53,698 bases of DNA. Origin: Bacteroides sp. CAG:927 (lineage in GTDB: Bacteria > Bacteroidota > Bacteroidia > Bacteroidales > Muribaculaceae). Under the pieces are notes generated by a model that saw only the letters and a list, made by a program, of their open reading frames with translations, was not told the origin of the DNA and searched no databases. Location of the stretch: positions 1 through 53,698 of the forward strand of contig HF985658.1 of the NCBI GenBank assembly GCA_000431155.1, in the 5' to 3' direction. The position numbers were made by a program, and so were the translations under genes. Each line of letters opens with the position of its first letter. Position 1 is the first letter of the stretch. Shown here one piece after another: positions 32,564 through 40,438 of this stretch.

Positions 32564-33594
32564 AAGGAGTGTTTACGTTTGTTGAACAAAACCCACATCA
32601 CTACCGGCGCACCAACCAAAGCCGTAACAGAGTTGACAGGCAAAGCCCCTTCAAACCCGGGAAGGCGCGCAATGAGATTACAGAGCAATGCAAGCGCACC
32701 GCCGGTGAGTATGCAACCGGGCAACAAAACGGCATGATTGGAAGTTCGGAATATGCCACGGCACAGATGAGGAACAGCGAGGCCGAGAAAAACGATAGGG
32801 CCGCAATATGCAGTGACGACAGCCACAATCACGCCGGCCACGCAAATCACCGTCAAGCGGGCGCGCTTTATGTCAAGACCGAGATTTCGGGCATAGGAGT
32901 CTCCGAGCAAAAGCAGATTGCATGTTTTGGTAAGCAGGAAAGACAATGGCAATAGTATAAGCATTAAGAGGATGAACACTGTTGTCTGATTGCCCGACAC
33001 CCTCGCAAAACTGCCGAGTCCCCAAATCACATAAGCACGTATATCTTCCTCCACGGAGAAAAATTTCAAAACACCAATCACGGCATTGGCAATATATCCA
33101 ATCATAACACCTATTATCAGCAGGGTCACATTGCCGTAAACCTTGTGAGAGACATAGGCTATGACCGCCATAATCACCAGCGAACCTGCAATGGCCGCCA
33201 ATGTCACCGTGACCTCTCCTATCACGCCCAACTTGCTGAGAGCCACGCCGCCAATAGTACCGGACAGGAGAAGCACAAACGCCACACCCATACTTGCACC
33301 GCTGCTTATGCCAAGCACACTCGGCCCGGCAAGAGGGTTGCGAAACACGGTCTGCATCAGCAAACCGCTCACGGCAAGCCCGGCTCCGGCCATGATGGCT
33401 GTGAGCGACTGAGGCAAACGCGACTTCAAGACTATATTGGTCCAGATAAGATTGTCGGAGCCTGAGCCGAGCAGTATGTTGCAAACCTCATCCACGGGAA
33501 TCCATACGGAACCGAGCATAAGATTGAGGGCCAACAACAGAGCTATGGCCACAAGTAGAGCAACAAGAGATATGGTTAGTTTGGAATGATTCAT
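32560..33594 (-). CDS. btuC: Cobalamin ABC transporter permease
   Basis: FecCD-family inner-membrane permease, 344 aa, about ten helices. Motifs are RLPQSLTAIMAGAGLAVSGL followed by LMQTVFRNPLAGPSVLGIS, LLLLGDSYARNLGLD and YCGPIVFLGLAVPHLCRGIF (coupling helix to the ATPase). The start overlaps the btuF stop by one base (TGATG) and the stop overlaps btuD, so translation is coupled. The B12 substrate is inferred from the operon. Confidence 0.92.
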   Translation of the reverse strand: MNHSKLTISLVALLVAIALLLALNLMLGSVWIPVDEVCNILLGSGSDNLIWTNIVLKSRLPQSLTAIMAGAGLAVSGLLMQTVFRNPLAGPSVLGISSGASMGVAFVLLLSGTIGGVALSKLGVIGEVTVTLAAIAGSLVIMAVIAYVSHKVYGNVTLLIIGVMIGYIANAVIGVLKFFSVEEDIRAYVIWGLGSFARVSGNQTTVFILLMLILLPLSFLLTKTCNLLLLGDSYARNLGLDIKRARLTVICVAGVIVAVVTAYCGPIVFLGLAVPHLCRGIFRTSNHAVLLPGCILTGGALALLCNLIARLPGFEGALPVNSVTALVGAPVVMWVLFNKRKHSL

Positions 33595-34733
33595 CAGCGA
33601 AGCAAGTGGTAATATTTAGGCACACGCCCGGGGAGTACCGAAGGATGAAAAACAGCTATAAAGTCGGCAAGCACCTCATCAGGCTCGACGGGCATGTTTT
33701 CATAAAACGGCACTTGCTTCATATTGCAGTAAACCACGCCATGATTCTTCCATGCATCAAAATCGGCATATCGGGTGTTCAGCTCTTTCAGAGCATCGTA
33801 GCTGAAATCGCCGTCAAAACTGTTGACAATGCGCCAATAATCGGCATGAGCAGCATTGGTATAAACGGTTTCATAATCAAGGGTCACACCGCCGCTCTCC
33901 TGATTGTCCTTAAGAAAGTATTCACCGCCGGCATCCTTGAAAATCTGCGCCAAAAAACTTTTGCCGCCAACCGCATACCAGTTGCCGCCACGCATCTCGC
34001 CGCTGAACACGACCGGACGTACCTTAACAGTATCCACCAGAGCCTTAAGCTTGTTGTAATTATCCCTTATGACAGCAAATTCGCGATTGGCAGATTCCAC
34101 ATTACCGGTCAGCAGCCCTATGACCTTAATCCATTCGGCCTGACCGAGCGGAGTAGGCTCCTTGTAGCCGAGATGGGGAATGAGCGGTATGTCAACATTG
34201 CGTATGGCATCGTAGCCGCCGCGCTTGAAAGGCGAGATAAGGATAATATCAGGATTGAGCGACATAATGACCTCGTTGTCAAAATTGCCTTCAATACCTA
34301 TTTTGTGGGTCTTGCCCTCCTTGAGACGCGATTTCATCTCTTTATTGAAAAGATGGCGGGTGCTGGTGATACCCACTACCCTGTCAAGCAAGCCAAGTTT
34401 TATGAAATTGGAAAGCTGCAACGAGGTCATGCAGATCACACTTCGCACGGGAACATCTATACGGGTGTAACCCTCGGGAACAGAAACACTCTCGCCACGG
34501 GGCACGAGAGCGAAATGAAAAGATTCGGCCTCAATGTTTTCTGGGTCGTGTATATCAAGCAATGTCATGCCGTCATTGTACCGAACCTCAAAGCCGCCGG
34601 CCTCCTCGGCCACCACTTTAGTAGAGTCGGACAAATCGGCTTCAACACCGCCGCGAGAAGTCGTTTTAGAATTGCCACATGCCGTCAAAAGGAATGCGGC
34701 AACAATCAGCCAGCTATAAATAAATTTTTTCAT
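33594..34733 (-). CDS. btuF: Periplasmic cobalamin-binding lipoprotein
   Basis: Signal peptide and lipobox (LLTACGN, Cys19) without the acidic residues of the surface-export signal, so it should stay in the periplasm. It is a FecB/BtuF-type binding protein: VRSVICMTSLQLSNFIKLGL, VVGITSTRHLF, IGIEGNFDNEVIMSLNPDII, VFSGEMRGGNWYAVGGKSF and AHADYWRIVNS. The 379 aa include a longer N-terminal region than E. coli BtuF (266 aa), as is common in Bacteroidota. It has a possible promoter of its own (34753-34760) behind a structured gap, so btuFCD may be expressed at a different level from btuB. Confidence 0.9.
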   Translation of the reverse strand: MKKFIYSWLIVAAFLLTACGNSKTTSRGGVEADLSDSTKVVAEEAGGFEVRYNDGMTLLDIHDPENIEAESFHFALVPRGESVSVPEGYTRIDVPVRSVICMTSLQLSNFIKLGLLDRVVGITSTRHLFNKEMKSRLKEGKTHKIGIEGNFDNEVIMSLNPDIILISPFKRGGYDAIRNVDIPLIPHLGYKEPTPLGQAEWIKVIGLLTGNVESANREFAVIRDNYNKLKALVDTVKVRPVVFSGEMRGGNWYAVGGKSFLAQIFKDAGGEYFLKDNQESGGVTLDYETVYTNAAHADYWRIVNSFDGDFSYDALKELNTRYADFDAWKNHGVVYCNMKQVPFYENMPVEPDEVLADFIAVFHPSVLPGRVPKYYHLLR

Positions 34734-34752
34734 CAGTCAGGAATGCCAAGTG

Positions 34753-34760
34753 CAAAATTA
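34753..34760 (-). promoter_or_regulatory. Possible -7 element before btuF
   Basis: TAATTTTG on minus, 19 nt before the btuF ATG. No matching -33 TTTG is seen, so this may be a weak internal promoter. Confidence 0.35.
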
Positions 34761-34800
34761 CTATCAAATAATTTTATAAACGAATAAGCGGGCATAAAAT

Positions 34801-34878
34801 AAGGCTAACGTAAGGCTAACGCCGCAATAACGGTTAGCAACATCTCCCGACTCTGTGAGAATGGAGAGCCGGGAGATG
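34801..34878 (-). terminator. Two intercistronic hairpins between propeller gene and btuF
   Basis: CATCTCCCG (34841-34849) pairs with CGGGAGATG (34870-34878), with CTCT/AGAG inside. A second stem, GCTAAC/GTTAGC, spans about 34815-34837 and is preceded by a tandem AAGGCTAACG repeat (34801-34810, 34812-34821). No good T-tract follows. It could be a partial terminator or RNA-stability element that separates btuB expression from btuFCD. Confidence 0.5.
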
Positions 34879-34918
34879 AATCATTTGTAGCGAAAAGAGT
34901 TATTGTATGTGTGTAGTG

Positions 34919-36184
34919 TTAGATATTGTCAAGCACACGGATCTGCTCAAAGTAAACACCGGATTGCAGTGAAGCGCCCTTGGTTACATTGCCAGTGGCA
35001 GTGTCGTAGATATAAATCTGCGGAGCTGCGCCGTCGGCATCTATACCCACATAGACCTTGCCGTTGGAGGTGGCAAGACGGGATGAGAATCGGCCGCCGC
35101 TGTAAGGAAGAGGAGTGCCGTTATAGGCCAGACGGGAGTTGGTGGAACTATTGAGATCGATGATAGTATAGTAATGGCTGAAATCGTCAATACTTGTGCC
35201 GTACTGATCATCGCGAGCGTAAGCCACGGCCTTGCCGTTGCCGGCATATTCACAGGCTATGAGCTTGCCGGAGTTGGTGAAACCGTCATAATCGGGGTCA
35301 AAGTTGAACTCGCCGGGGTTGATACGGAGCAGATGACTGCGTTCGTTGCCATCAACGGTGGAGAAGCAAGCGAGATAAAGATTGCCCCGCTCATCGGTAA
35401 AGCTGATTTTCTGCAACAGCTCACCATAGGCGCTGCCCACCATTTCGTCAGCGAGAGAATTGGTAACATCGCTTCTAACCGACATGTCGTCGGGATTGAT
35501 TACGGCGATGTGGAATGGACTTGTGCGCACGCCGGTACGGCCACCGGGCTTCTTGCCATAGTAGAAGTAGAAGAGGGTGTTGTCGCTCTCGCGATAAGTG
35601 GCGATACCCGAAGTGGTGAACATAGTGGCAGTTTCGGGAAGAGGGATGTTAACCTCGCCCTCGCTGATGATGGTCATGTCGTTGGCGTTGAGCTTGGTGT
35701 AGAGGATTTTGTCGGCATCGCCGTTGGCAGCCATGATGAGAAGAGTATTGTTTGGCAACCAAGCGTAGCAATATTTGCGAGCGTTGTAGGTGTTGGTCTC
35801 AAAACGCTGCTCCTGCACTACCCGAATAGTGTTGTCAGTGATAAGGTACTTACCGAAACATGTGGCCGGACTAACAGGTACCTGATAGTAATATGCGCCT
35901 TTGACAATGGTTTCAAGCGTGAGTTTCTGGTTCACTTCGGTGCCCTCGCCTCGGAATGATATTACATCGTCGGGGTTGTCAAGAGAGTTGACGGAGCGCA
36001 CGAGAGTCTGCACATCGCGACCCATGCCGCCGTGACGGTCAAGAGCCACCCAAAGGTCAAAATGCTGTCCGGCCTCGGCGGGAGCGGAGGGTGCGGGTTG
36101 ATTGTCGTCATCATCGGAGCAAGCTGTCAGACCGAGAGAGAAGACGGTCAGCAGGAGCATCCATAAGTAGTTAAGCTTTTTCAT
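34919..36184 (-). CDS. Surface beta-propeller lipoprotein, BtuG-like / DUF4374-like
   Basis: The signal peptide ends at a lipobox (LTACSDDDDNQ). The acidic run after Cys is the Bacteroidota signal for export to the outer leaflet, so the protein should face outward. About 400 residues of repeated beta-strand blades follow (FHIAVINPDDMS, YTIIDLNSSTNSRLAYNG, KVYVGIDADGAAPQIYIYDT). This resembles DUF4374 or BtuG-type propellers. BtuG proteins bind cobalamin tightly and sit on BtuB. Location 41 nt after btuB under the riboswitch supports that role, but identity with the BtuG family is not proven. Siderophore-type XusB propellers are the alternative. Confidence 0.75.
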   Translation of the reverse strand: MKKLNYLWMLLLTVFSLGLTACSDDDDNQPAPSAPAEAGQHFDLWVALDRHGGMGRDVQTLVRSVNSLDNPDDVISFRGEGTEVNQKLTLETIVKGAYYYQVPVSPATCFGKYLITDNTIRVVQEQRFETNTYNARKYCYAWLPNNTLLIMAANGDADKILYTKLNANDMTIISEGEVNIPLPETATMFTTSGIATYRESDNTLFYFYYGKKPGGRTGVRTSPFHIAVINPDDMSVRSDVTNSLADEMVGSAYGELLQKISFTDERGNLYLACFSTVDGNERSHLLRINPGEFNFDPDYDGFTNSGKLIACEYAGNGKAVAYARDDQYGTSIDDFSHYYTIIDLNSSTNSRLAYNGTPLPYSGGRFSSRLATSNGKVYVGIDADGAAPQIYIYDTATGNVTKGASLQSGVYFEQIRVLDNI

Positions 36185-36225
36185 CTTTTTTGGGAATTGA
36201 TTATGTCGGGATTAAAATTTGTTTA

Positions 36226-38574
36226 TTATCGGCTCAGATAAAGGCGGAATTTGGCATAGAAAGCTCTGCCGGGTTTCTGGAGCATATAGTTATCATAGGT
36301 GACTTTGTTGAAAATGTTGCTGCACTCGGCACTGAAAGTGTAACGGTCGCTGTGCCATGAGTAGCTCAGACCCACATTGCTGACACACTGGGTGGGAATG
36401 ACAGCTTTGGAACTTTTTACGCCCCATTCCTCCCAGTTGAGATAATACCAGTGCACGTACTGGAAATCGTAACTGAGGCGGAGATGCGATGTCTTGTCCA
36501 GAAGACCGTAGAAATTGTAGGCCAATGAAGCATTGCTGAACACCCACGGTTTGTTTGGGACGCGATTTTTGTAAGTGGCGTTGGGGTTGCCATCCTCTTT
36601 GTACTTTTTAAGATTGCGGGAATCGTTGTAGCTGATGTTGAAGGTCAGCTCCAGATTGCGCTTCCACATATAGGATAGCTCGGCATCGAAACCCTTGACC
36701 TCAACGGCGGGCACGTTCTCGTATTTCATGCGCCCCTCGCGCTCACTGACCGACATGCGTATGTAATCGTTGACATGGCGTATGAAGCCGTTGACTTCAT
36801 AGGTGATCGTGTGGTCGCCTGCCGGGAACCATGTGCCGAAGATGCCAAGATTGCCGTTGTGCGAGCTTTCGGGCTTCAGGGCAAGGTTGGGGTCGATAGT
36901 AGAACCGTTGCCGAGCAGTTCAGTGGCCGAAGGGAGACGGACGCTGCGCTCATAGCTTGCCTTGAACTGCAACGGCTCCCACAGACGGAAGCTGAAAGCG
37001 GCTCCCCCACCCCAGTAAGCCTTGCTTGCGTCGGGGTCAATCTCGTTGTAGCCGGTAACAGTGGGCGACTCGCTCATGCGTATGCGGGTGGTATTGATAT
37101 AGCTTTTGCCAAAGAAGCTGTTGTTGAGCCTGCCGTTCAGGAAATGCTGGGTGTAGGTGAGCGATGTGATGTGCTTGTAAAGGACATCATTGGTGGGTTC
37201 AAAAGATTTGTCGATGAGGTCGTAGCGGTTGTTGCCGTTGCGCGTGAGCATGTAATCCAACGCCAGAGTGTGGTGCACATTGAAGTCGTAATTGAGTCCG
37301 GCGTTCAGCACGGTCAGAGGGCGTTTGTAAACCCTTATGCCGGGAGCGCGGCCTGTTATTTCATTGCGTGACGACGGCATCCAGTCGCCGTTCCAGTCAT
37401 AAATGCGCTTGGCGCTGTCCACAGTTTCGCTATGATCCCAAGTGTGGGAGAGATTGGCATGCGTATATAGATTGCCGAAACGCTTGTTGTAGCGGGCGAA
37501 TATGCTCCAAGCCTTGGAGTTGCGCTCGGCCATGCCATAGACCTTTGACTGAGTGGCACCGGTCTGCAACTCCTTGTTGACCTTGGTGAAGCTCGCCCCG
37601 ACAAAGGCGGCATCGGCCCATTTCACGGAGTTGACCCCTACCTCAATCTGGGCAAAGACGGAGCGGAAATCATCGTGAAACCTGCGGCGTTGGGTGTGCA
37701 CATATTTGCGTGACGCTTCATCCCACACCTCCACATCATGCATCATGTAGTCATTTTTGGAGTAGTTGTAGGCAAATGTGGGGCGAATGGCGATTTTGGT
37801 TTTGGGAATGATGAACTGGGCGTTGAGGTCAACATTCCAAGTGTGGAACGAGCCGCCACCGATCATCACATCCATAAAATTTTTCTTGGCTTTGTTGGTG
37901 ACAATATTCACGGCACCACCCAAGGCATCGCTGCCGAGATGGCCCGGCACAACGCCCTTGAACACCTCAATACGGTTGACGGAGCTTACGGGCAGATTGT
38001 CAAGATTGATGGCGGAGCCTTTAGCGTCCAAAGGGACACCGTCAATGAAATATCGCACAGCATTTCCGCCAAGGCCGTTGATGGAGAGGTCAAAATCGGA
38101 GCCGGTGCCACCCTGACGGCGCACTTTCACACCGGAGCTCCGGTCAACAACATCGTTGAGATTGACGATGCTGCCGGCCAGAGATTTAACATCCAGTGCA
38201 TTGACAGAAAAGAATGATTCCTTGAGTCTGCGGTTATCACTTTTGGCACTTACAGTCACGCCGTCAAGAGCAAGAGCCTTGTCATGGAGAGTGAAGTTGC
38301 ATTTTGTGACCGAGGCAACCTTTACGCTTTTGGTTTCGGATTCGTAGCCGACCATAGAGACCTGAATGGTGCGTGCCCCCTCAGGCACAGAGAGCGAATA
38401 AGCGCCATTGATATTGCATAACGTGGCCAGACTGGTGCCGGGCACGGAGACATGCGCATACGGCACAGGCTGTCCGTCAACATCCACCACGTAACCGCTG
38501 ACTCTGAAATCGGCAGCAGAGAGGTGAAGGGTTAAAACGAGCAACAAAAATGAAGTGAAAGCGAATCGGCTCAT
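36226..38574 (-). CDS. btuB: TonB-dependent cobalamin receptor
   Basis: Outer-membrane receptor, 782 aa. Signal peptide MSRFAFTSFLLLVLTLHLSA, then a carboxypeptidase-regulatory-like beta domain (FRVSGYVVDVDGQPVPYAHV, res. about 23-105), a plug (DVVDRSSGVKVRRQGGTGSD, NAVRYFIDGVPLD, RIEVFKGVVPGHLGSDALGG) and a 22-strand barrel ending in YAKFRLYLSR. The start at 38574 is chosen because the signal peptide begins there; a longer frame reaches 38616. It is first in the operon, under a cobalamin riboswitch and a consensus promoter, so adenosylcobalamin should repress it. No SusD is present. Confidence 0.93.
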   Translation of the reverse strand: MSRFAFTSFLLLVLTLHLSAADFRVSGYVVDVDGQPVPYAHVSVPGTSLATLCNINGAYSLSVPEGARTIQVSMVGYESETKSVKVASVTKCNFTLHDKALALDGVTVSAKSDNRRLKESFFSVNALDVKSLAGSIVNLNDVVDRSSGVKVRRQGGTGSDFDLSINGLGGNAVRYFIDGVPLDAKGSAINLDNLPVSSVNRIEVFKGVVPGHLGSDALGGAVNIVTNKAKKNFMDVMIGGGSFHTWNVDLNAQFIIPKTKIAIRPTFAYNYSKNDYMMHDVEVWDEASRKYVHTQRRRFHDDFRSVFAQIEVGVNSVKWADAAFVGASFTKVNKELQTGATQSKVYGMAERNSKAWSIFARYNKRFGNLYTHANLSHTWDHSETVDSAKRIYDWNGDWMPSSRNEITGRAPGIRVYKRPLTVLNAGLNYDFNVHHTLALDYMLTRNGNNRYDLIDKSFEPTNDVLYKHITSLTYTQHFLNGRLNNSFFGKSYINTTRIRMSESPTVTGYNEIDPDASKAYWGGGAAFSFRLWEPLQFKASYERSVRLPSATELLGNGSTIDPNLALKPESSHNGNLGIFGTWFPAGDHTITYEVNGFIRHVNDYIRMSVSEREGRMKYENVPAVEVKGFDAELSYMWKRNLELTFNISYNDSRNLKKYKEDGNPNATYKNRVPNKPWVFSNASLAYNFYGLLDKTSHLRLSYDFQYVHWYYLNWEEWGVKSSKAVIPTQCVSNVGLSYSWHSDRYTFSAECSNIFNKVTYDNYMLQKPGRAFYAKFRLYLSR

Positions 38575-38711
38575 TGCAAAAAGTGATATTTTACGGACAC
38601 TTGCGGATGTGTACAACGCTTATCACTTGCCCGGTGCCAATACACGGCATACAGAGCCTGACAGGAGTTGTTTTGCCGTTTTATGTCCCGAAAACTACAA
38701 AACTAAGATAT

Positions 38712-38872
38712 GCTCGTTGGCAGGTCTTCTGGCTTGTCCGCAAACAGGCAACCTTCCCATGCCCGGAGGCACAGTGGCGTAGAAGCCATGCTTGCTTTAG
38801 AGGACTTACAGCAGCGGGTCTGCTCAGGATTCACACCTGATTCCCTTTTCACCGGCATAACCGGCACCAAAA
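38712..38872 (-). ncRNA. Cobalamin riboswitch
   Basis: The minus strand carries the class-I B12 box AGCCAGAAGACCTGCC (complement of 38719-38734) and the upstream core GGGAATCAGGTGTGAATCC...GCTGCTGTAAG (about 38850-38805), in the correct order. It starts a few bases after the promoter and precedes btuB by about 140 nt. That interval would hold the expression platform, probably hiding the btuB initiation region when ligand binds. It is the only B12 riboswitch I find in the window. Confidence 0.95.
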
Positions 38873-38878
38873 GCACTG

Positions 38879-38909
38879 CAAAGGTAAACCAAAAAGTTAA
38901 AAATGCAAA
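38879..38909 (-). promoter_or_regulatory. Consensus promoter of the btu operon
   Basis: On minus TTTG (complement of 38906-38909), exactly 19 nt, and TACCTTTG (complement of 38879-38886) match the consensus perfectly. Predicted transcription start is about 38872, the 5' end of the riboswitch. Confidence 0.85.
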
Positions 38910-39057
38910 AGGAAAGAGTAAAAAATGAGTTGATGGAGCAATTAAAGGGTGTAAAAAGTGGCTTGATGCCATTTTGTGAGTGGATCATTATGTAAAAATC
39001 ACCGAGTATAATCGGGAATTAACGCAAAATTTGCTTGGATTACCGATTATGGTTTGC

Positions 39058-39065
39058 TATCTTTG
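39058..39065 (+). promoter_or_regulatory. -7 element of the DUF4143 ATPase gene
   Basis: TATCTTTG, with TTGG at 39035-39038 (19-nt spacing) as an imperfect -33 box. It overlaps the upstream in-frame start at 39054, which supports 39078 as the true start. Confidence 0.6.
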
Positions 39066-39077
39066 CGAAAAAAAGAT

Positions 39078-40289
39078 ATGGAACTGATTCCTCGTCCCCA
39101 ATACATAGAAAAGATTGCCGGATTGATTAACCGAGGCATGATGCTAATCCTTGTGGGCCAACGCCGCGTAGGCAAGAGCAAGGTGCTTGAATTGTTTCAT
39201 GAATGGCTCAAACAGAATAAGCCTGATGCAAACATAGTGTATATCAACAAGGAATATCAGGAGTTCGGGGATATTGCGACAGCAAAAGAGCTGTATGACT
39301 ATGCCGTTGCCCGACTGCCCAAAGGAGAAGAAAATTATCTGCTTATTGACGAGGTGCAGGATGTTGAGCAATATGAAACTGCATTGCGCAGTCTTCATGC
39401 CGAGAACCGTTGCCAAATCATAGCCACCGGCAGCAACGCTTATATTTTTTCAAGCGAATTAGGCACACATTTGGCAGGAAGATATGTAGAGATTAAAGTT
39501 CTTAATCTTTCTTATCTTGAATTCCTGCGGTTTCACAAGATGGAGGACAGCAACGAATCACTCATGCATTACCTGAGAATGGGTGGTTTACCCGGACTGC
39601 TTGCATTCAAGCCCGAGGAGCAATCGCAGATTAACGACTATCTGGAGGGCGTTTACAATACCGTACTTGTAAAAGATATTGTGACAAGAGAAAAGGTGCG
39701 CAATGTGTCCCAGCTTGAAAACATCATACGCTTTGTGGCCGACAACATAGGCAAACCCACTGCAGTGGCAAACATAGCCAAGTACATGACATCAAGGGGA
39801 GAGAAAATCAGCGATGAAACCGTGTCAAATTACCTTGATTATCTCGGAAAGGCATTTTTGGCAATCGTGGTTGACAGATTCAATATACATGGTAAAATGC
39901 TGCTTGAATCAAACAACAAACGCTACTTTTCCGACCATGGCATACGCAATTATCTTTGCGGAGCCGACATACGCGGCAGCATTGAGAAAATCATGGAAAA
40001 TGTGGTTTGGAATCACCTTCGCCGACAGGGTTTCAAAGTCACAGTGGGACTTCTTCGTGCAGGAGAGATAGACTTTGTAGCTACCAAGACATACCACCAG
40101 ATATATATACAGGTAACATATCTGCTCGCTTCCGAGGAAACAGTGAAACGTGAATTCGGCAATCTTGCAGCAATAAAAGACAACTATCCGAAGTATGTTG
40201 TTTCAATGGATGCTGTCAGTGGCGGATTCGGAGAATATCCGGGCATAGAGCACGTTAATCTCAGGGACTTCCTCAAGATGGAGTTGTAG
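39078..40289 (+). CDS. AAA-family ATPase with DUF4143 domain, 403 aa
   Basis: N-terminal ATPase: Walker A VGQRRVGKSKVLEL (res. about 26-39), Walker B YLLIDEVQDVEQYE, sensor ATGSNAYIF and GRYVEIKVLNLSYLEFL. C-terminal DUF4143 with YFSDHGIRNYL and the PD-(D/E)XK-like GEIDFVATK segment (about res. 333-341). This family is abundant and often horizontally spread; its cellular role is not established. It is monocistronic, with its own promoter divergent from the btu operon. The start at 39078 (MELIPRPQYIEKI) is preferred over 39054. Confidence 0.9.
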   Translation: MELIPRPQYIEKIAGLINRGMMLILVGQRRVGKSKVLELFHEWLKQNKPDANIVYINKEYQEFGDIATAKELYDYAVARLPKGEENYLLIDEVQDVEQYETALRSLHAENRCQIIATGSNAYIFSSELGTHLAGRYVEIKVLNLSYLEFLRFHKMEDSNESLMHYLRMGGLPGLLAFKPEEQSQINDYLEGVYNTVLVKDIVTREKVRNVSQLENIIRFVADNIGKPTAVANIAKYMTSRGEKISDETVSNYLDYLGKAFLAIVVDRFNIHGKMLLESNNKRYFSDHGIRNYLCGADIRGSIEKIMENVVWNHLRRQGFKVTVGLLRAGEIDFVATKTYHQIYIQVTYLLASEETVKREFGNLAAIKDNYPKYVVSMDAVSGGFGEYPGIEHVNLRDFLKMEL

Positions 40290-40381
40290 CCGATTTTCAA
40301 AATAAGATAGCACATGAGGCCGGGGACAGATTTGTTTCCGGCTTTTGTTTTGCCATTTTTGAGAGGGGGGAAAAAGAAAAA

Positions 40382-40405
40382 GAGCGCGACCGGATGGTCG
40401 CGCTC
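40382..40405 (-). terminator. Terminator of the 1087-aa gene
   Basis: GAGCGCGACC/GGTCGCGCTC is a perfect 10-bp stem with a GGAT loop. On the minus strand it is followed by TTTTTCTTTTT. It begins 34 nt past the stop codon at 40439. Confidence 0.85.
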
Positions 40406-40438
40406 AATATTGATGATTATCGTAATAATCGGATAGGA

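Noticed and set aside
33606..34787. Long open frame (over 390 codons) opposite btuF
   Set aside because: It is antisense to a gene with clear family motifs and lipobox, has no known motifs itself, and reflects codon bias of the real gene.
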